This document shows, piece by piece, positions 53,726-62,451 of a stretch of DNA of 64,000 nt (its first letter is position 1; each line of letters begins with the position of its first letter). A program made the position numbers and the translations under genes. The DNA comes from Ga0077555 sp963761475 (GTDB lineage: Bacteria > Pseudomonadota > Alphaproteobacteria > Rhizobiales > Hyphomicrobiaceae). The DNA lies in the NCBI GenBank assembly GCA_963761475.1, contig CAVXGT010000010.1, forward strand, positions 186,001 through 250,000. Reading direction: 5' to 3'. The notes under the pieces are model-generated. The model was not told where the DNA came from. It saw only the letters and a list, made by a program, of their open reading frames with translations, and made no database searches.

Positions 53726-55948
53726 ATGTTGAATAGCCCGCAGAAAATCGAAAAACGGATCGTCCTGATCGGTGGTGGCCACGCCCACGTCGGCGTCATC
53801 AAGTCCTTCGCGATGATGCCCGAGCCCGGCGTCGAGCTCGTCCTGATTGCCAAGGAGCTGGACGCACCCTACTCCGGCATGCTGCCGGGCTACGTAGCCG
53901 GCCATTACGACCTCGACGAATGCCACATCGATCTCGTGCGCCTGGCTGCGTTCGCCGGCGCCCGCCTCATCCATGGCGAAGCTGTCGGCATCGACCGCCA
54001 GTCGAGGCGCATCGCCATCGCCAATCGCCCCGCCTTAGCCTACGACTTCGCCTCGGTCGATACCGGCATCACGCCGATGCTCACCGATATCGAAGGCGCC
54101 GAAGCTCATGCCATTGCTGTCAAACCGGTGTCCACGTTCGCGCCGCGATGGCAGGCCTTGGAAGCCTCCGCGCTGCAGCACGACGGCCCCCGCCGCATCG
54201 TTGTCATTGGAACTGGCGCCGCCGGCTTTGAGCTGATCCTGGCGATTCGCCATCGCTTGCGCACCGAGGCCCCGAAACACGCCATCTCCCCGAATGCCCT
54301 GAGCTTCGCTTTGATTGGCAGCGGCGACGTCCTCCCGACCCACAACGCCGGCGCGCAAGGCCATGCCCGCCGCGCCCTCGCCGATGCAGGCGTCGAGGTG
54401 ATCACCGGCAGCGCCGCAACCCAGGTCGGCCCTGGCTTTGTTCAATGTGCAAACGGCCGCAGGATCGAAGCCGATGCGGTCCTCATCACGACCAAGGCGC
54501 AACCCCCGGCCTGGTTTGCCGAGACTGGCCTGGCGACCGACAAGGCAGGCTTTCTCACCGTTCACCCAACGCTGCAGTCCACCAATGACCCGCACATCTT
54601 CGCGGTTGGTGATTGCGCCGCCGTTGTTGGCTACCCGCGGGAAAAGGCCGGCGTTTTTGCGGTCCGCCAAGGACCTCCGCTGACCCGCAACCTGCGTCGC
54701 ATTATCCGTGGCGAGGCCCCGCTGCCCTTCAAGCCACAACGCCACTTCTTGACGCTCCTGTCCTGCGGCGACCACACGGCCATCGCCGCACGCGGCCGTT
54801 TCGCAGCGGCCGGCCATTGGGCCTGGCGTCTGAAGGACCACATCGACCGCGACTTCATGGCGAAGTTTCAGCAACTCCCGCCGGTCGCCAACGATGCCGA
54901 CGCCATGCAATGCGCCGGCTGCGCGGCCAAGCTCGGTCCCGTGCCCCTCGCCGCAGCACTGGATCGTCTCGGCAGCCCGCCCCCCAACATGACCGTTCGC
55001 GACCTCTCCCACCGCGACGACGCAGCCTTGCTCGACCTTGGCGGGCCAAACCTGCGCCTTGAGAGCCTCGACTACTTCCCTGCGGTATGGCCCGAGCCCT
55101 TCGTGCTCGGCGAGATCGCCGCCGCCCATGCCATCAGCGACGTGGTCGCCAAGGGTGGCACGCCTGACCATGCGCTGGCGATCGCCGCCATTCCCCAGAA
55201 GGCCGCTCACCTCGCCGAGGACGATCTGTTCCAGCTCATGGCCGGCGCCCGCAACGTCTTCGACGCCACGGGTATCGCACTGGTCGGCGGCCATACCGCC
55301 AGCTCAGCCGAGCTTGCCGCAGGTTTCTTTGTTTCAGGCTCCCTGGCGCGCACCAGCCATCTCGCCAAGGGCGGCATGCGCCCCGACGACATCCTCGTCA
55401 TGACCAAATCTCTGGGTACCGGGATAATTTTTCAAGGTTGGATGCGCCGCATCGCCCGCGCCCGGGAAGTTGCGGCCGCGCTCGCGAGCATGCGCCGCAC
55501 CAACATCCAGGCCGCCCGAATTCTTGCCACCTCCGGCGCAACTGCCATGACGGACATTACGGGTTTTGGCCTAGCCGGCCACTTGCTCGAGGCCCTCGAA
55601 TACTCGGGCATGACGGCCGAGCTGTGGCGCTCCGAGATTCCGACCTTGCCTGGTGTCGAACGCCTGCTGGCAGCAGGCATTCGCTCCAGCCTTTTCCCGG
55701 ATAATCTGGCACGCGCTACCGGCCTGGAACTCGCTTCCGCCAGCGAACCCACAGAGCTTGCCCTGCTCCTGGATCCCCAGACGTCAGGGGGACTGCTTGC
55801 AAGCCTGCCGGCAGGCAAGGTGCAAAGCTGTCTCCAATCACTCGCCGAAGCCGGCATCACCGCCGCAGCCGTCGGCCGCATTGGCCCCGCCACATCCACA
55901 AGCGCCGAAAAGTGCCTTATTGTCCGGCCGACCAAGCAGCCTGCCTGA
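53726..55948 (+). CDS. selD: Flavoprotein (pyridine nucleotide-disulfide oxidoreductase-like)-SelD fusion, putative selenide, water dikinase
   Basis: 740 residues. Residues 1-375 form an FAD/NAD-binding oxidoreductase of the NDH-2-like type that is known fused to SelD (TIGR03169-like): VLIGGGHAHVGVIKSF near 16-23, VVIGTGAAGFELILAIRHRL in the middle and IFAVGDCAAV. Residues 390-740 are SelD: AMQCAGCAAKLGP (C396, C399, K402) in place of the canonical catalytic GCGCK, SLDYFPAVWPEPFVLGEIAAAHAISDVVAKGGTP, LVGGHTASSAELAAGF, TDITGFGLAGHLLEAL and LLDPQTSGGLLASLP. SelD makes selenophosphate from selenide and ATP. The position equivalent to E. coli C17 is C399; that of C19 is Ala. The radical SAM gene follows 167 bases later. 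No selA/selB/tRNA-Sec is in the window. Confidence 0.9.
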   Translation: MLNSPQKIEKRIVLIGGGHAHVGVIKSFAMMPEPGVELVLIAKELDAPYSGMLPGYVAGHYDLDECHIDLVRLAAFAGARLIHGEAVGIDRQSRRIAIANRPALAYDFASVDTGITPMLTDIEGAEAHAIAVKPVSTFAPRWQALEASALQHDGPRRIVVIGTGAAGFELILAIRHRLRTEAPKHAISPNALSFALIGSGDVLPTHNAGAQGHARRALADAGVEVITGSAATQVGPGFVQCANGRRIEADAVLITTKAQPPAWFAETGLATDKAGFLTVHPTLQSTNDPHIFAVGDCAAVVGYPREKAGVFAVRQGPPLTRNLRRIIRGEAPLPFKPQRHFLTLLSCGDHTAIAARGRFAAAGHWAWRLKDHIDRDFMAKFQQLPPVANDADAMQCAGCAAKLGPVPLAAALDRLGSPPPNMTVRDLSHRDDAALLDLGGPNLRLESLDYFPAVWPEPFVLGEIAAAHAISDVVAKGGTPDHALAIAAIPQKAAHLAEDDLFQLMAGARNVFDATGIALVGGHTASSAELAAGFFVSGSLARTSHLAKGGMRPDDILVMTKSLGTGIIFQGWMRRIARAREVAAALASMRRTNIQAARILATSGATAMTDITGFGLAGHLLEALEYSGMTAELWRSEIPTLPGVERLLAAGIRSSLFPDNLARATGLELASASEPTELALLLDPQTSGGLLASLPAGKVQSCLQSLAEAGITAAAVGRIGPATSTSAEKCLIVRPTKQPA

Positions 55949-56115
55949 TCCCCAGCCACCGAATGGGGCTTCGACGAAGGGTCCGATCACGCCGCAATAA
56001 ATTCAACGTGACTACACCCAGCGCATCACCTCGTGCTAGGCCGGTACCTGGATCACTGCTCGGACGATGGCTCAAGAACCGTCGCGAACAAGACCAACCA
56101 GGGAAGACAATCACA

Positions 56116-57100
56116 GTGAATGATGCATCTTTGTCCTTCGCATCTGCCGTAACCGGCAAATTCGAGGATCCAAGAACGACGGCGACCGGTGAGCCTCGCG
56201 CCAGCGTCGCACTCGCACGACTGGAAACAGTCTGGTTCAATACCGGCACGCTCTGCAACATCGCCTGCCTGAATTGCTACATCGAGTTCGAGCCCGACCA
56301 ATGATCGCCTGGAATACCTGACGGCGGCCGAGGTCGGCACTTATCTGGACGAAATCGTCGCCGACCGCCTGGGCGTCGGCGAAATCGGCTTCACGGGGGG
56401 CGAGCCCTTCATGAATCCGGATTTCCTCGACATGCTGGAAGACGCGCTGCAACGCGATTTGCAGGTCTTGGTCCTCACCAACGCCATGCAGCCCATGCAG
56501 CGCCCGCAGATCAAGACCCGCCTGCTCGAATTAAATCGGCGCTTTGGGGCAAGGCTTCGCATCCGCGTCAGCCTCGATCATTTCACCCGGGAGCTGCACG
56601 AGGCCGAGCGCGGACCAAAGACGTTTTCGCGTACCATTGCAGGCCTCGATTGGCTCAACGCCAACGCCTTCCATATCGCAATTGCGGGTCGGACATGTTG
56701 GAACGAGACCGAGCCGCAAGCCCGCCAGGGCTACGCCGATCTCATCGCACGCCACCACTGGCGGATCGATCCAGGTGACACCAAGCAGCTCATGCTATTG
56801 CCGGAAATGGACGGCAGCCATGAGGTGCCGGAGATCACCACGGCATGTTGGTCGATACTCGGCAAGAAGCCTGAAGAGATGATGTGCGCCTCGAGCCGGA
56901 TGATTGTAAAGCGCAAGGGGGCCGATCTCCCGACAGTCGTGCCCTGCACTTTGCTGCCCTACGATGAAGCCTTCGAGATGGGTTCGACACTGGCGGCGGC
57001 AGCCAAGAGCGACGGCGGCATGTTCACCGAGGGCCGGGTGCAGCTCTGCCACCCGAACTGCGCCAAATTCTGCGTCCTGGGCGGCGGCAGCTGTTCTTGA
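56116..57100 (+). pseudogene. Radical SAM protein with C-terminal Cys cluster, one frameshift
   Basis: About 327 residues once an extra T is removed at 56287-56288 (the CYIE segment then continues SSPTNDRLEYL). Start GTG 56116, with GGGAAG nine bases before. The 4Fe-4S motif is C-x3-C-x2-C in TGTLCNIACLNCYIE; GFTGGEPFMNPDF is the family GGE loop. LRIRVSLDHFTRELHE and IAIAGRTCWNETE continue the barrel. The C-terminus has cysteines in ACW, MCASSR and VVPCTLL and a C-x3-C-x3-C-x6-C cluster in LCHPNCAKFCVLGGGSC, suggesting a SPASM-like auxiliary cluster. The substrate is unknown. It follows the SelD fusion on the same strand, which suggests a selenium-linked modification. As read, the frame ends at 56304; the rest is open from 56411. 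Confidence 0.85.
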
Positions 57101-57125
57101 GGCGACGCCCTGCAGCACGCCCGCA

Positions 57126-57159
57126 ACAAAAGAGCCCGGCGTTGTAGTCAGACCCGGGC
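57126..57159 (-). terminator. Probable intrinsic terminator of mscL
   Basis: On the minus strand GCCCGG (57159-57154) pairs with CCGGGC (57139-57134) around a 14-base loop, followed by TCTTTTGTT (57133-57125). It lies about 75 bases after the mscL stop. The stem is short and the T-run is interrupted, so strength is moderate. Confidence 0.55.
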
Positions 57160-57171
57160 CAACGGTCGATT

Positions 57172-57220
57172 GATCGGCGGCCATCTGCAATGGTGCAATG
57201 CACCCATATGGCCGCCGATC
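57172..57220. repeat. Perfect 13-bp inverted repeat between convergent genes
   Basis: GATCGGCGGCCAT (57172-57184) pairs with ATGGCCGCCGATC (57208-57220). The 23-base loop holds a second hairpin, GGTGC AAT GCACC (57192-57204). It lies between the radical SAM and mscL stops. There is no adjacent T-run on either strand, so it may act as a bidirectional stop only with Rho, or as a transcript-stabilising hairpin. Confidence 0.75.
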
Positions 57221-57234
57221 TCGATCCGCATGAG

Positions 57235-57639
57235 TTAGCGCTTGTTGGCAACCAGCGCGTCGCGGATTTCCTTCAGGTAGACTTCGCTCTGCGGTGGCGC
57301 TGCCGGGGCCGCGGCTTCTTCCTTCTCGAAGCGCTTCTTGGCCATGTTGATCGCCTTGATCACCATGAACAGCACGAAAGCGATGATCAGGAAGTCGATC
57401 ACCGTTTGAACGAAAGCGCCGTACTTGAGCTCGACCGGTGCCCCCGTCGGCGTCGGCATCTTGATCGACAGGTCGGCGAAATTGACGCCACCGAGCACGT
57501 AGCCGATTGGAGGCATCAAAACGTTCTTGACCAGCGAATTAACGATCTTTCCGAACGCAGCGCCGACGATGACGCCGACGGCTAGGTCGACGACATTGCC
57601 CTTGAGAGCAAACTCCTTGAATTCGGACAGCATGGACAT
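57235..57639 (-). CDS. mscL: Large-conductance mechanosensitive channel MscL
   Basis: 134 residues from ATG 57639; an internal ATG at 57633 is the alternative. CCGAGG is the ribosome site. FKEFALKGNVVDLAVGVIVGAAFGKIVNSLVKNVLMPPIGYVLGG is TM1 and its loop, and AFVQTVIDFLIIAFVLFMVIKAIN is TM2. The Ala/Pro-rich linker and a C-terminal helix (SEVYLKEIRDAL) complete the pentameric channel subunit. It opens under membrane tension and releases solutes in osmotic downshock. It is convergent with the radical SAM gene. Confidence 0.97.
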   Translation of the reverse strand: MSMLSEFKEFALKGNVVDLAVGVIVGAAFGKIVNSLVKNVLMPPIGYVLGGVNFADLSIKMPTPTGAPVELKYGAFVQTVIDFLIIAFVLFMVIKAINMAKKRFEKEEAAAPAAPPQSEVYLKEIRDALVANKR

Positions 57640-58133
57640 AGCAAGACCTCGGTTTTCTCTATGAAATTTTGTTGTGAAGCCCGGCCCCTCGACCACACAG
57701 CTTCCGGGCAAGCGTCAACGGTATTTCTGTCGGACTGGACGATGACATAGTCCGATTACCCCGATGACGTGGACGGACATTAGCCACTACGACTTTCAAA
57801 CCACAAGAGATTTCATGATTGCCGGCACCGCCGGCCCACAAACCTGGGGAACACACAGGCGAGCTCGACGATCGCGCCTTCCCGGCTTCGGACAAGGCTC
57901 GGCCGGCCAAAAATTGTCACCCGCCGCGCGCACGGCGTCGTGGTCTAACCCACGCTCTCCGGCCACAATGCGTGCATAAAGCACCGCTAGGCCCGACACA
58001 CTCTGGCCAGACGACCACATGAAGCGATACATCTCGACCAATCGGCTGCCGTGGTCAGGTTTGTGACGACGCCCGCCCTTTGCCCGTCGCACCTGCGCGT
58101 CTGATGGATAACCGCTGGGAGCACGTACCCGCG
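57640..58133. other. Divergent intergenic region between mscL and the DUF4212/symporter pair
   Basis: About 494 bases. An open frame on the minus strand (57796-58092, 98 codons) has a moderately protein-like middle, LVEMYRFMWSSGQSVSGLAV, but no ribosome site or recognised family; I do not call it a gene. AT-richer DNA near 57655-57670 and 57795-57820 may hold promoters. No RNA gene is recognised. Confidence 0.5.
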
Positions 58134-58394
58134 ATGATGGAACGCAAGGAACGCAAACCCTACTGGCGACACACCAAAAAGCAGGTGCTCGTCAGCCTTC
58201 TACCCTTCCTGCTGACCTTGGTCATTCTGCCGTTGTATGCCGACGAATTGAATGCGCGCCGCTTCTTGGGCTTTCCCTTGGGCTATTTCCTGGCCTGCCA
58301 CGGCCTGGTCCTGATCGCCATCGTGACGGTCTTCTCATACATCAATCGCCAGGATGCTATCGACCATTGGCATGGCGCCCAGGAGGATCTCTAG
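58134..58394 (+). CDS. DUF4212 protein, small subunit of a sodium/solute symporter
   Basis: 86 residues from the ATG pair at 58134; ATG 58104 would add 10. Two membrane helices are present (VLVSLLPFLLTLVILPLYAD and LGYFLACHGLVLIAIVTVFSYI), and the protein ends NRQDAIDHWHGAQEDL. This is the DUF4212 (sodium/substrate symporter small subunit) pattern, always placed just before a VC_2705-type symporter, as here. The stop is 4 bases from the next ATG, so translation is likely coupled. It probably helps assembly or stability of the transporter. Confidence 0.88.
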   Translation: MMERKERKPYWRHTKKQVLVSLLPFLLTLVILPLYADELNARRFLGFPLGYFLACHGLVLIAIVTVFSYINRQDAIDHWHGAQEDL

Positions 58395-58398
58395 CCCG

Positions 58399-60237
58399 AT
58401 GCCGAACCGTCACGGCGGCGCCGCCCTCGTCAACCCCATGGTCGGGATCTACTTTGGAATTTTCGCCGCCGTTCTCGCGGCCATCGTCGTTCTGCTGTTG
58501 ATCTTCGAGAAGCTGGGTGTTGCCGAAAGCTCGCTTAAGACGACGATGGCGCTTGGTGCCATGACCTTGTTTGCCGCCATTGGCATCGGCGGCTACACCA
58601 ACCGTTTCAGCGAATATGCCAACGCCGGCCGCCGTGTGCCTGCCTTCTACAACGGCATGACGCTCACCTTGACCATTCTGGGTGGCGCCGGCTTAACCGG
58701 CCTGGCAGGCGCGATGTTCCTGACTGGCTTCGACATGCTGTTCATGGGTCTGGGCCTCTTGGCCGGCCTGACCGCGATGCTGATGTTGATCGCCCCCTTC
58801 GTGCGCAAATTCGGCGTGCCTACCATCCCCGGCTATCTCGGCAAACGCTTCGAAAGCGCTCCCATCCGCCTTGTCTCTGCCTCGCTCGCCGTCATTCCGC
58901 TGCTGATCTTCCTCATCGCCGAGTACAAGATCGCGCTTCTGGCGCTGTCCTGGCTGATCCCCTTGCAGCCGCCATTCGCCGCCGCATTGATCGCATTCGT
59001 GCTGGTCGCCACCTTGGCCCCTGGCGGCATCCGCTCGTTTTCCTGGTCGAGCGCAGCCCAGGGCCTTGCGGTGCTTGTGGCAGTGCTGTTGCCGACGGCC
59101 ATTGCCGCAGTTCTCGAAACCAATCTTCCCTTCGGCCAATTCAGCCACGGCCCGACTTTGCGCTCCGTCGTCCGCAACGAGGCGACACTGGGCATGCAGG
59201 TGCCGCTCGCCCAGTTGATGACATTCGAGATGCCCGGACAGGGCCTTCAGGCCTTCGCCGGCCGCTACTCGGCGACCTTCGGCAGTGTCGGCCAGTTGGC
59301 TTTCGTGTTGGGCTTGTTGTCGATCATGGCCGGAGTTGCGGGCTCGCCGACCTTACTGGCGCGCGCCGTCACCATGCCGACGGTCTACGACACCCGCAAA
59401 TCGATTGGCTGGGCCGTCATCCTCGTTGGCCTGATGGTGACCACGTTCTCTGCCATCGCCGTCTTCGAGCGCCAGGTCATCGCCGAGGACTTGCTGCGTC
59501 AATCGAGCGGCGGCGCCGCGCCCGGCATCGCTGCCCTGGTCGAGCACGGCTTTGCCAGCATTGCGGGCAGCGACGCCCGCCTCAAGCCGGCTTCCGTTAT
59601 GATCGACCGGGACGCGACGCTGGTCGCTTTGCCGGTCCTCTACGCCCTCCCACGCGTGGTCGTGAGCCTCGTTGCCGCAGGCATCCTGGCAGCAGCACTT
59701 GCCGGCGCGGCCGCGAGCCTATCGCAACTTGCCTTGATCCTGGGTGAGGACGTGGTCCATGCCCCCGATAGCTGGCGCTATACCGACTCCCAGCGCCTCC
59801 TCGTCTGCCGCATCGCCATTGCCGTCTTTGCTGCCGCCGGCGCAGCTGCAGCCGTCCTTGTTCCCGGCGATCCTCTCATGCTCTATCTCAACGGACTGGC
59901 GTTTTCAGGCGCCACCCTGTTTCCTGTCCTGCTACTCTCAGTCTGGTGGAAGCGGATCAACGCGCCGGGCGCTCTGGCGGCGCTGGCCACGGCATTCGCC
60001 GCCACCTTGATAGCATTCACGGCAACCGAGATCGCAGGAATTGGCCTGCCGCTCGCCATGGCACCTGCACTCGCGGCGCCGTTGGCCATCATCGCCGCGC
60101 TGGTGGTAAGCCAATTGACGCCGCCTCCAAGCCGCCACATTCTTGAAAGCGTTCGCGACCTCCGCGTACCCGGCGGCGAAGCGGTTCACGATCGTGAGCT
60201 CAGGCGTGCCCGCCAGCGGAACTCGACCAGCGCCTGA
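58399..60237 (+). CDS. Sodium:solute symporter (SSS family, VC_2705 type)
   Basis: 612 residues with at least 12 hydrophobic helices. The start ATG 58399 has AGGAGG inside the end of the DUF4212 gene. GIGGYTNRFSEYANAGRRVPAFYNGM, then GAGLTGLAGAMFLTGFDMLFMGLGLLAGL, then FVRKFGVPTIPGYLGKRFES fit the SSS family. YSATFGSVGQLAFVLGLLSIMAGVAGSPTLLARAVT is the central region of the VC_2705 subfamily. It couples Na+ to uptake of an organic acid such as acetate or lactate; the substrate is not known. A large loop near residues 370-410 is expanded. Confidence 0.9.
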   Translation: MPNRHGGAALVNPMVGIYFGIFAAVLAAIVVLLLIFEKLGVAESSLKTTMALGAMTLFAAIGIGGYTNRFSEYANAGRRVPAFYNGMTLTLTILGGAGLTGLAGAMFLTGFDMLFMGLGLLAGLTAMLMLIAPFVRKFGVPTIPGYLGKRFESAPIRLVSASLAVIPLLIFLIAEYKIALLALSWLIPLQPPFAAALIAFVLVATLAPGGIRSFSWSSAAQGLAVLVAVLLPTAIAAVLETNLPFGQFSHGPTLRSVVRNEATLGMQVPLAQLMTFEMPGQGLQAFAGRYSATFGSVGQLAFVLGLLSIMAGVAGSPTLLARAVTMPTVYDTRKSIGWAVILVGLMVTTFSAIAVFERQVIAEDLLRQSSGGAAPGIAALVEHGFASIAGSDARLKPASVMIDRDATLVALPVLYALPRVVVSLVAAGILAAALAGAAASLSQLALILGEDVVHAPDSWRYTDSQRLLVCRIAIAVFAAAGAAAAVLVPGDPLMLYLNGLAFSGATLFPVLLLSVWWKRINAPGALAALATAFAATLIAFTATEIAGIGLPLAMAPALAAPLAIIAALVVSQLTPPPSRHILESVRDLRVPGGEAVHDRELRRARQRNSTSA

Positions 60238-60287
60238 CGCGCCGCCGGCAGCGCACGCTTGCAACCGTTGATGACGCAGGAGCCACG

Positions 60288-61262
60288 ATGCCCGACATGC
60301 CTGCGAGTGACCGTTTCGGCCTCTACCCGCCGATCGAGCCTTACCGGCGTGGCCACCTCTCGGTCGACAACGGACATGACATCTACTTCGAGGAATGCGG
60401 CAATCGCGCCGGCCAGCCGGTGCTGATCGTCCATGGCGGGCCTGGCGGCGGGTCAAATCCGACCATGCGCCGCCTCCACGACCCCTCCCGCTATCGCATC
60501 ATCCTAACCGATCAGCGCGGCTGCGGGCGCTCCACCCCGAACGCCTCGCTCGATGCCAACACCACCTGGCACCTCATTGCCGACATGGAGCGCTTGCGCG
60601 AGCACATCGGCGTCCCGCGATGGCAGCTTGTAGGCGGCTCCTGGGGCTCGACCCTCTCGCTCGCCTATGCCATCACCCATCCCGAGCGCGTCGCAGCCAT
60701 GCTTCTGCGCGGCATCTTCCTTCTGCGCCAGGCCGAGCTCGATTGGTTCTACCAAAGCGGCGCCAGTTGGCTCTTCCCGGATGCCTTTTCAGCCTTCCAG
60801 GCGCCAATCCCACCAGCCGAGCGCGGCGAGATGGTCAAAGCCTACTATCGCCGCCTGACCAGCCCCGATCCCCAGGTCCAGCGCGCAGCCGCCCGGTGCT
60901 GGAGCGTTTGGGAAGGCTCGACGCTGGCCCTCCTGCAGGATCCGGAACGCATCCAGCACTTTAGCGCCGACCTCTACGCCTTGGCCTTCGCCCGCATCGA
61001 AAGCCACTATTTTGCCAACGCGGGATTTCTCCCGCACGACGGCTGGTTGCTGACCAACGCCCACCGCTTGGCCGGCATTCCCGGCATCATCGTGCATGGC
61101 CGCTACGACGTCGTAACGCCCATCAAGTCCGCGTTCGATTTGAAGCAGGCCTGGCCCGGCGCCGAGTTGCACGTCGTTCCCGACGCCGGCCACGCCATCA
61201 CCGAGCCGGGCATCATCCACCAGATTATCGCGGCGACCCGCCGTCTGTCGGATCTGGCCTGA
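60288..61262 (+). CDS. pip: Proline iminopeptidase (alpha/beta hydrolase, S33)
   Basis: 324 residues, normal for Pip. AGGAG precedes the ATG. The oxyanion strand is VLIVHGGPGGGSNPTM, DQRGCGRSTPNA follows, the nucleophile Ser is in LVGGSWGSTLSLAYAI, and the catalytic Asp and His are in HGRYDVVTP and DAGHAITEPG. It releases N-terminal proline from peptides in the cytoplasm. It follows the symporter by 50 bases on the same strand and may be cotranscribed, though no functional link is evident. Confidence 0.93.
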   Translation: MPDMPASDRFGLYPPIEPYRRGHLSVDNGHDIYFEECGNRAGQPVLIVHGGPGGGSNPTMRRLHDPSRYRIILTDQRGCGRSTPNASLDANTTWHLIADMERLREHIGVPRWQLVGGSWGSTLSLAYAITHPERVAAMLLRGIFLLRQAELDWFYQSGASWLFPDAFSAFQAPIPPAERGEMVKAYYRRLTSPDPQVQRAAARCWSVWEGSTLALLQDPERIQHFSADLYALAFARIESHYFANAGFLPHDGWLLTNAHRLAGIPGIIVHGRYDVVTPIKSAFDLKQAWPGAELHVVPDAGHAITEPGIIHQIIAATRRLSDLA

Positions 61263-61298
61263 CACCATAACTTCGGCCCAACCTGAGCGAGCCGCCAT

Positions 61299-61964
61299 AT
61301 GCCGACACACGCCAACCAAGCGACCGGAATCCTTTCGATCTGGAACGACTACCCCGAGTTCGACGCCGACCACTACGAGCGCTGGTACATGACCGAGCAC
61401 TTCCCCGAGCGCTTGGGCGTCCCAGGTTTCCTGCGCGGGCGCCGTTATAGGGCCATCGACGCCGACCGCACCTACTTCACCTTCTATGAACTGGAAGCGC
61501 CCAACGTGCTCTTTTCCGACGCCTACATCGCCCGCCTCAACGATCCCACGGCCTGGACGACACGATCGATGCAGAACTGGGGCTCAATGTTTCGCACCGT
61601 CTGCCGACGCACAGCCCGCGCCGGCAATGCCATAGGCGGTTTTGCAGCCGTTGCCCGCTTCGAGGGACCTGCCGCCATCTCTCGTGGCCAGGCCGCTCTC
61701 CTCAAAGAGCAGCTTTCGGATCCCCGGGTCATTGCCGTCGATCTGTGGCACGCAACCCCGACCCAGAACGCCTCGACCAAGGAAGCAAGCCAGCGCCGCG
61801 AGGCCGACTTGAACATCACCGCAGCCGTCATCGTCGAGACGACCTGTGAGCCCAGCGCCAAGGCGGCGCGGGAGAAGCTGCCGGGTTTGCTTGGCGCCCT
61901 CGCCATACCCGCGGCAATCGGACTGTATCGCCTGATTGCCCTGGAGGATGCCCCGCCCCGCTGA
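61299..61964 (+). CDS. DUF4286-like ferredoxin-fold (dimeric alpha/beta barrel) protein
   Basis: 221 residues. ILSIWNDYPEFDADHYERWYMTEHFPERLGVPGFLRGRRYRAIDADRTYFTFYELEAPNVLFSDAYIARL resembles DUF4286/EthD-like barrels, which carry a short WY-x-EH-PER motif. A weaker second repeat seems to occupy the C-terminal half (VIVETTCEPSAKAAREKL). The function is unknown; related barrels bind or degrade small aromatic molecules. It starts 36 bases after pip on the same strand, perhaps one transcript. Confidence 0.72.
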   Translation: MPTHANQATGILSIWNDYPEFDADHYERWYMTEHFPERLGVPGFLRGRRYRAIDADRTYFTFYELEAPNVLFSDAYIARLNDPTAWTTRSMQNWGSMFRTVCRRTARAGNAIGGFAAVARFEGPAAISRGQAALLKEQLSDPRVIAVDLWHATPTQNASTKEASQRREADLNITAAVIVETTCEPSAKAAREKLPGLLGALAIPAAIGLYRLIALEDAPPR

Positions 61965-62451
61965 CAATTTTTCAGTCCCGATTGCAGCCGAAGCGACGGC
62001 GCCCCCTGGAGACCGGAAGTGTTGCAAAGGAGGCACGGCAGTTTGAATAAAGATGGTTCAATCCACGACGATGGACCATGACAGGCAGGAAACGATCTCG
62101 ACTGCGACAACAAGCCCTGCGCCAAACCGTTCAAATCACGCGCTTTCAGACCTGCGAAGCGTGCAATCGCGTGTACGATGTGCAAAGCACACTGCATCCG
62201 ATCGGCTCGCCGAATCTCCGCGATGTCGTGAGCTTGGCGTCCCGCGTCGACACACGTGATTGGCTTGGCCGATCGATGTTTGTCCCTCGGCCGGCGTTGC
62301 CCGGTTGAGGCTGTTTACGCGAAGCACCAGTCCGCTGTCGCATCGCTGACGGTGTGTCCGAGTAGCCCAAGGCCGAGAAACTGAGGAAAGTAGCCGTCTC
62401 AAGCAGGAGGCGGACTAAGAAACGCAACTTCTTCGACGATGGACCTGCACC
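61965..62451. other. Intergenic region before the desaturase; weak small frame only
   Basis: 487 bases. A 76-codon frame at 62078-62308 (containing TCEACNRVYDV) has no ribosome site or recognised family and is not called. GCAGGAGG at 62403-62410 lies 41 bases before the desaturase start and seems too far to serve it. Nothing else is recognised. Confidence 0.5.

Noticed and set aside
57796..58092. 98-codon minus-strand frame in the mscL upstream region
   Set aside because: No ribosome site, no recognised family and it sits in a region expected to hold promoters; kept only as a note.
62078..62308. 76-codon frame with a CEAC pair before the desaturase
   Set aside because: No ribosome site, no family resemblance and an arbitrary-looking composition.
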